Source: Haloflavibacter putidus
GTDB lineage: Bacteria; Bacteroidota; Bacteroidia; Flavobacteriales; Flavobacteriaceae
Direction of reading: 5' to 3'
NCBI RefSeq assembly: GCF_006546625.1
Contig: NZ_VIAR01000006.1
Span: 62,001-126,000, forward strand
DNA: 64,000 bases
Part shown: piece after piece, positions 61,774 through 64,000 of the stretch
Layout of the letters: the number at the start of each line of letters is the position of its first letter
How positions within the stretch are numbered: the first letter of the stretch is position 1
Translations under genes and position numbers: made by a program
The notes under the pieces: model-generated
What the model saw: only the letters and a program-made list of their open reading frames with translations
Told to the model about the DNA's origin: nothing
Database searches by the model: none

Positions 61774-62679
61774 TTATAATTTTTCCAGTTTTTCTTTTAG
61801 ACTTTTAAAGCTTACGGCTTTTTCTGAAAACTTTTTCCACGGATCGTCTTTCTGCGCCAAGCGCCTAAAAATATTACCCAGCGTATAAGCTTGCGCAGAT
61901 TCTAGTTTTGCGAGTTCATCCCATTCTAATGGGGTTGCAATTGGAGCATTTTTAATCGCGCGTAAAGAATAAGGACAAACAGCGGTTTGCCCCAAAGCAT
62001 TGCGGGCAACATCTAAAAAAAGTTTGTTTTCACGCTTATTTTTTCGCACAGCCGTGGTTAAATCTTCCGGATATTGTTTGGCGATATAAGTGGCAAGATT
62101 TTGACTAAATTCTCTTACCGTATCAAAACCTTCCTCCGGTTTTATGGGCAACATAACATGCAATCCGCGCGAACCCGTTGTCATTACAAAAGCGGTAGCG
62201 TTTAATTTTTCTTCAATTATTTTCCGAATACGTTCTGCAGCGGTTTTTATCGTTTCAAAATTGGTAGTACTCGGGTCTAAGTCAATTATAATTTTGTCGG
62301 GCTTATTCAAATTGTTTTTTGTGCTTAAACCGGTATGAAAAATAATGCCGGCTTGATTTACCAAATAAATCAAACTGGCTTTATCGTTACACATTACATA
62401 CTCTATTTTTCCGCCTTCCTGTTTTTTGGTTTTAATACTTTTTATCCAGTCTGGAAAATAATCCGGTTTGTCTTTTTGATAAAAATTTTTATCGTCAATC
62501 CCGTTAGGAAAACGTTGTAAGGTAAGCGGTCGGTTTTTTAAATAAGGCAAGATAGTATCGGCTATTTTTTCGTAATATTCGATAATATCTCCTTTTGTCA
62601 GACCTGCACTTGGGTAAAAAGTTTTGTCTAAATTTCCAATTTCAAAACTGTGCTTATTATAGCTTACTTCTTTTTCCAT
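61774..62679 (-). CDS. LigD polymerase (primase-like) domain protein
   Basis: The 301 residues are a complete AEP-type LigD polymerase. The domain N-terminus (FEIGNLDKTFYPSAGLTKGD) is followed by TLQRFPNGIDDKNFYQKD. The catalytic acids sit in IIIDLDPSTT near residue 130, and TTGSRGLHVMLPIK and SLRAIKNAPIATPLEW come later. It adds nucleotides to broken ends in Ku-dependent end joining. It starts 5 bp after the ligase-domain gene stop; in most bacteria these domains are one polypeptide. Confidence 0.92.
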   Translation of the reverse strand: MEKEVSYNKHSFEIGNLDKTFYPSAGLTKGDIIEYYEKIADTILPYLKNRPLTLQRFPNGIDDKNFYQKDKPDYFPDWIKSIKTKKQEGGKIEYVMCNDKASLIYLVNQAGIIFHTGLSTKNNLNKPDKIIIDLDPSTTNFETIKTAAERIRKIIEEKLNATAFVMTTGSRGLHVMLPIKPEEGFDTVREFSQNLATYIAKQYPEDLTTAVRKNKRENKLFLDVARNALGQTAVCPYSLRAIKNAPIATPLEWDELAKLESAQAYTLGNIFRRLAQKDDPWKKFSEKAVSFKSLKEKLEKL

Positions 62680-62684
62680 AACAT

Positions 62685-63683
62685 TTAAGCTTCTTTTACT
62701 ACTTCTTTCGCTTTTTTATCGTCTCGTAAACCTATATATCTGGGATGACGCAATTTATTGTTGTTAGTCCATTCCGTAAAGCCAACTTCTGCCACTAATT
62801 TTGGTTTTAGCCAGAAAACATCTTTCTGCGGTAAGGCGTCTTCTTGCACAAAAGGCGGATTTTCTACTTCCAAATTTTTCATTTTATCGTGCAAAAACTC
62901 TAAGGTTTCGTCGTCGTATCCCGTACCTACTTTGCTGGCATAATACAAATCTTCGCCTTTATAAAAACCAATGAGCAAGGCGCCAAAACCAATGCGTTCT
63001 CCTTGGGGTTTGGTGTAACCGCCAATTACAAATTCTTGCTCGTGCACACATTTAAACTTTAGCCAATTAGACGACCGCGAGTGTACGTAGGTGCTATCAC
63101 GCTTTTTAGCGATTAAGCCTTCCCAGTTTTTTTTGCAAGCTTCTTGAATAAATTTTTTACCGTTTTCGTTTTTATGTGGCGTAAACCGAATTGGATTTTG
63201 AAAGTTAAAAGCCTTCCTTAAAAGATTTTTACGGAAGTTAAAGCTCAAGTTACATAAGTTATAGCCTTCCAAAAAAAGCAAATCAAACACATAACAGTAA
63301 ACTTTTACACTGCTCTTTTTGGCTTCTTCTTCACTGCTTACGTGCATGCGCTTTTGCAATCTGGCAAAACTGGTAACATTTCCTTTAAAAGCCACAATCT
63401 CGCCATCTGCAATAAAGCTGTTTCTTTGCTTTTTAAAAGCCGCTACCAACTGGGGATATTTAAAATTGAGTTTTTTCTCGTTTCGGGAAAACAGGTTTAC
63501 TTCTTTTTTATTTTTTACAATTAGCACGCGCTCACCGTCTAATTTACGTTCAAAAACCCAGTCTTTATCTGAGAAGCGTTTGTGAGTTAATTTTGCTTTC
63601 ATTGGCGTGATAAATTCCGGTTGCTTTTCTTTTTGCAACTTTTTTTGTTGTGCTTCCGGTAAATTTTTCAGCAACTCATGCAT
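62685..63683 (-). CDS. LigD ATP-dependent DNA ligase domain protein
   Basis: The 332 residues contain the nucleotidyltransferase motif I with catalytic Lys (FERKLDGERVLIVKN near residue 45). Downstream motifs are AFKGNVTSFARLQKRM, VFDLLFLEGYNL and WEGLIAKKRDSTYVHSRSSN, then the OB-fold end (VAEVGFTEWTNNNKLRHPRY). It is a complete ligase catalytic unit. The ATG start overlaps the end of the phosphoesterase gene by 8 bp in another frame. Confidence 0.92.
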   Translation of the reverse strand: MHELLKNLPEAQQKKLQKEKQPEFITPMKAKLTHKRFSDKDWVFERKLDGERVLIVKNKKEVNLFSRNEKKLNFKYPQLVAAFKKQRNSFIADGEIVAFKGNVTSFARLQKRMHVSSEEEAKKSSVKVYCYVFDLLFLEGYNLCNLSFNFRKNLLRKAFNFQNPIRFTPHKNENGKKFIQEACKKNWEGLIAKKRDSTYVHSRSSNWLKFKCVHEQEFVIGGYTKPQGERIGFGALLIGFYKGEDLYYASKVGTGYDDETLEFLHDKMKNLEVENPPFVQEDALPQKDVFWLKPKLVAEVGFTEWTNNNKLRHPRYIGLRDDKKAKEVVKEA

Positions 63684-64000
63684 TCTCGCTGTCCTTTTTA
63701 ATTTGATTCATTGTGCGTTGGGTTAAAACCGATTTGTTTTCGGTAGAAGTCGGTTTTCGGCGTGCATCTGCTTTATCATCTTCTACCTTTTTAAGCAGCC
63801 ATTGGTTTTTCTCTTTATTTATCTGAATTAAAGTAAACCCGCCTTCCAGCTTTTTTCCGTTTAATATAAAAGTAGCTTGCCCGTTTTTAAGTTGTTTTTC
63901 TATAGGAATAATTTTTCCGTCATCATCTTTTTTATCGGATTTGTAAGTGCCGGCATCCCAAACCATAACCGTTCCGCCGCCGTATTGATCTTTGGGAATT
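63676..64000 (-). CDS. LigD 3'-phosphoesterase domain protein, partial at the window edge
   Basis: The frame is open from the stop at 63676 to the window edge and encodes about 107 residues of the phosphoesterase domain C-terminal part, including QYGGGTVMVWDAGTY and QWLLKKVEDDKAD. The internal ATG at 63966 is not the start, since family-conserved residues lie before it. The real start and the catalytic His residues lie outside the window. It ends in its own frame, so in this genome the domain is a separate gene. Confidence 0.85.
   Translation of the reverse strand, partial: IPKDQYGGGTVMVWDAGTYKSDKKDDDGKIIPIEKQLKNGQATFILNGKKLEGGFTLIQINKEKNQWLLKKVEDDKADARRKPTSTENKSVLTQRTMNQIKKDSENA

Overview
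The window looks like chromosomal DNA of a marine-type Flavobacteriaceae bacterium (phylum Bacteroidota). It is AT-rich. Many genes are preceded by the Bacteroidota -7 promoter word TAnnTTTG rather than an E. coli-like promoter. A secreted beta-helix protein ends in a type IX secretion sorting domain, the tmRNA tag reads GDNNYALAA, and several proteins are typical of the group (PnuC-type transporter under a TPP riboswitch, DUF2256 with cryptochrome, KdsA of the metal type). The genus cannot be fixed from sequence alone.

Layout. 1-5.6 kb is the edge of a surface-polysaccharide locus: a partial sugar 3,4-ketoisomerase, glycosyltransferase, sulfotransferase, flippase, PLP sugar aminotransferase and a FemAB/GNAT-like protein. 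5.6-15.2 kb holds housekeeping and stress genes: typA, kdsA, a BCCT transporter, a universal stress protein (Usp), a large TlpA-like lipoprotein and a saccharopine-dehydrogenase-like enzyme. 15.2-17.7 kb is RNA-rich: a structured RNA element, the tmRNA, and a GIY-YIG nuclease gene flanked by duplicated hairpin blocks. 19.35-27.14 kb is a defence island (type I restriction-modification hsdM-hsdS-hsdR plus a DUF433/PIN-like pair). It is bounded by a direct repeat of the 3' end of an acyl-CoA-dehydrogenase-like gene. That gene is in turn downstream of a TPP-riboswitch-controlled PnuC-family transporter (28-28.8 kb). 28.8-29.7 kb is a long gene-free stretch with several unusual short-period repeats. 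30.9-34.6 kb has nucleic-acid genes (a radical SAM/TIGR03915 pair and a DnaQ-GIY-YIG fusion). 34.7-37.7 kb has PRC-barrel and MFS genes, followed by an intact IS3-family element at 37.7-39.0 kb. 39.3-41.7 kb has redox proteins and a TrpG/PabA glutaminase. 42.7-46.3 kb is a compact photoreactivation operon (flavin reductase, DUF2256, cryptochrome DASH, FeS photolyase). 47.5-52.9 kb is a kynurenine/2-aminomuconate degradation operon that lacks the two middle enzymes. 53-61.7 kb is mixed (membrane-anchored MutS-like protein, YdjM-like protein, PhnA-like protein, T9SS cargo, Usp, HI0933 flavoprotein, BASS transporter). The window ends in a LigD end-joining ligase that is split into three consecutive genes.

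The most unusual signals are non-coding or architectural: (1) the duplicated gene end bounding the restriction island; (2) two copies of a three-stem RNA element with compensatory changes; (3) the GIY-YIG gene between duplicated hairpin blocks directly 3' of the tmRNA; (4) 11-bp phased GTAT arrays at three loci; (5) a 14-mer palindromic word present three times; (6) the three-piece LigD; and (7) several genes whose -7 element lies only 4-5 nt before the start codon.
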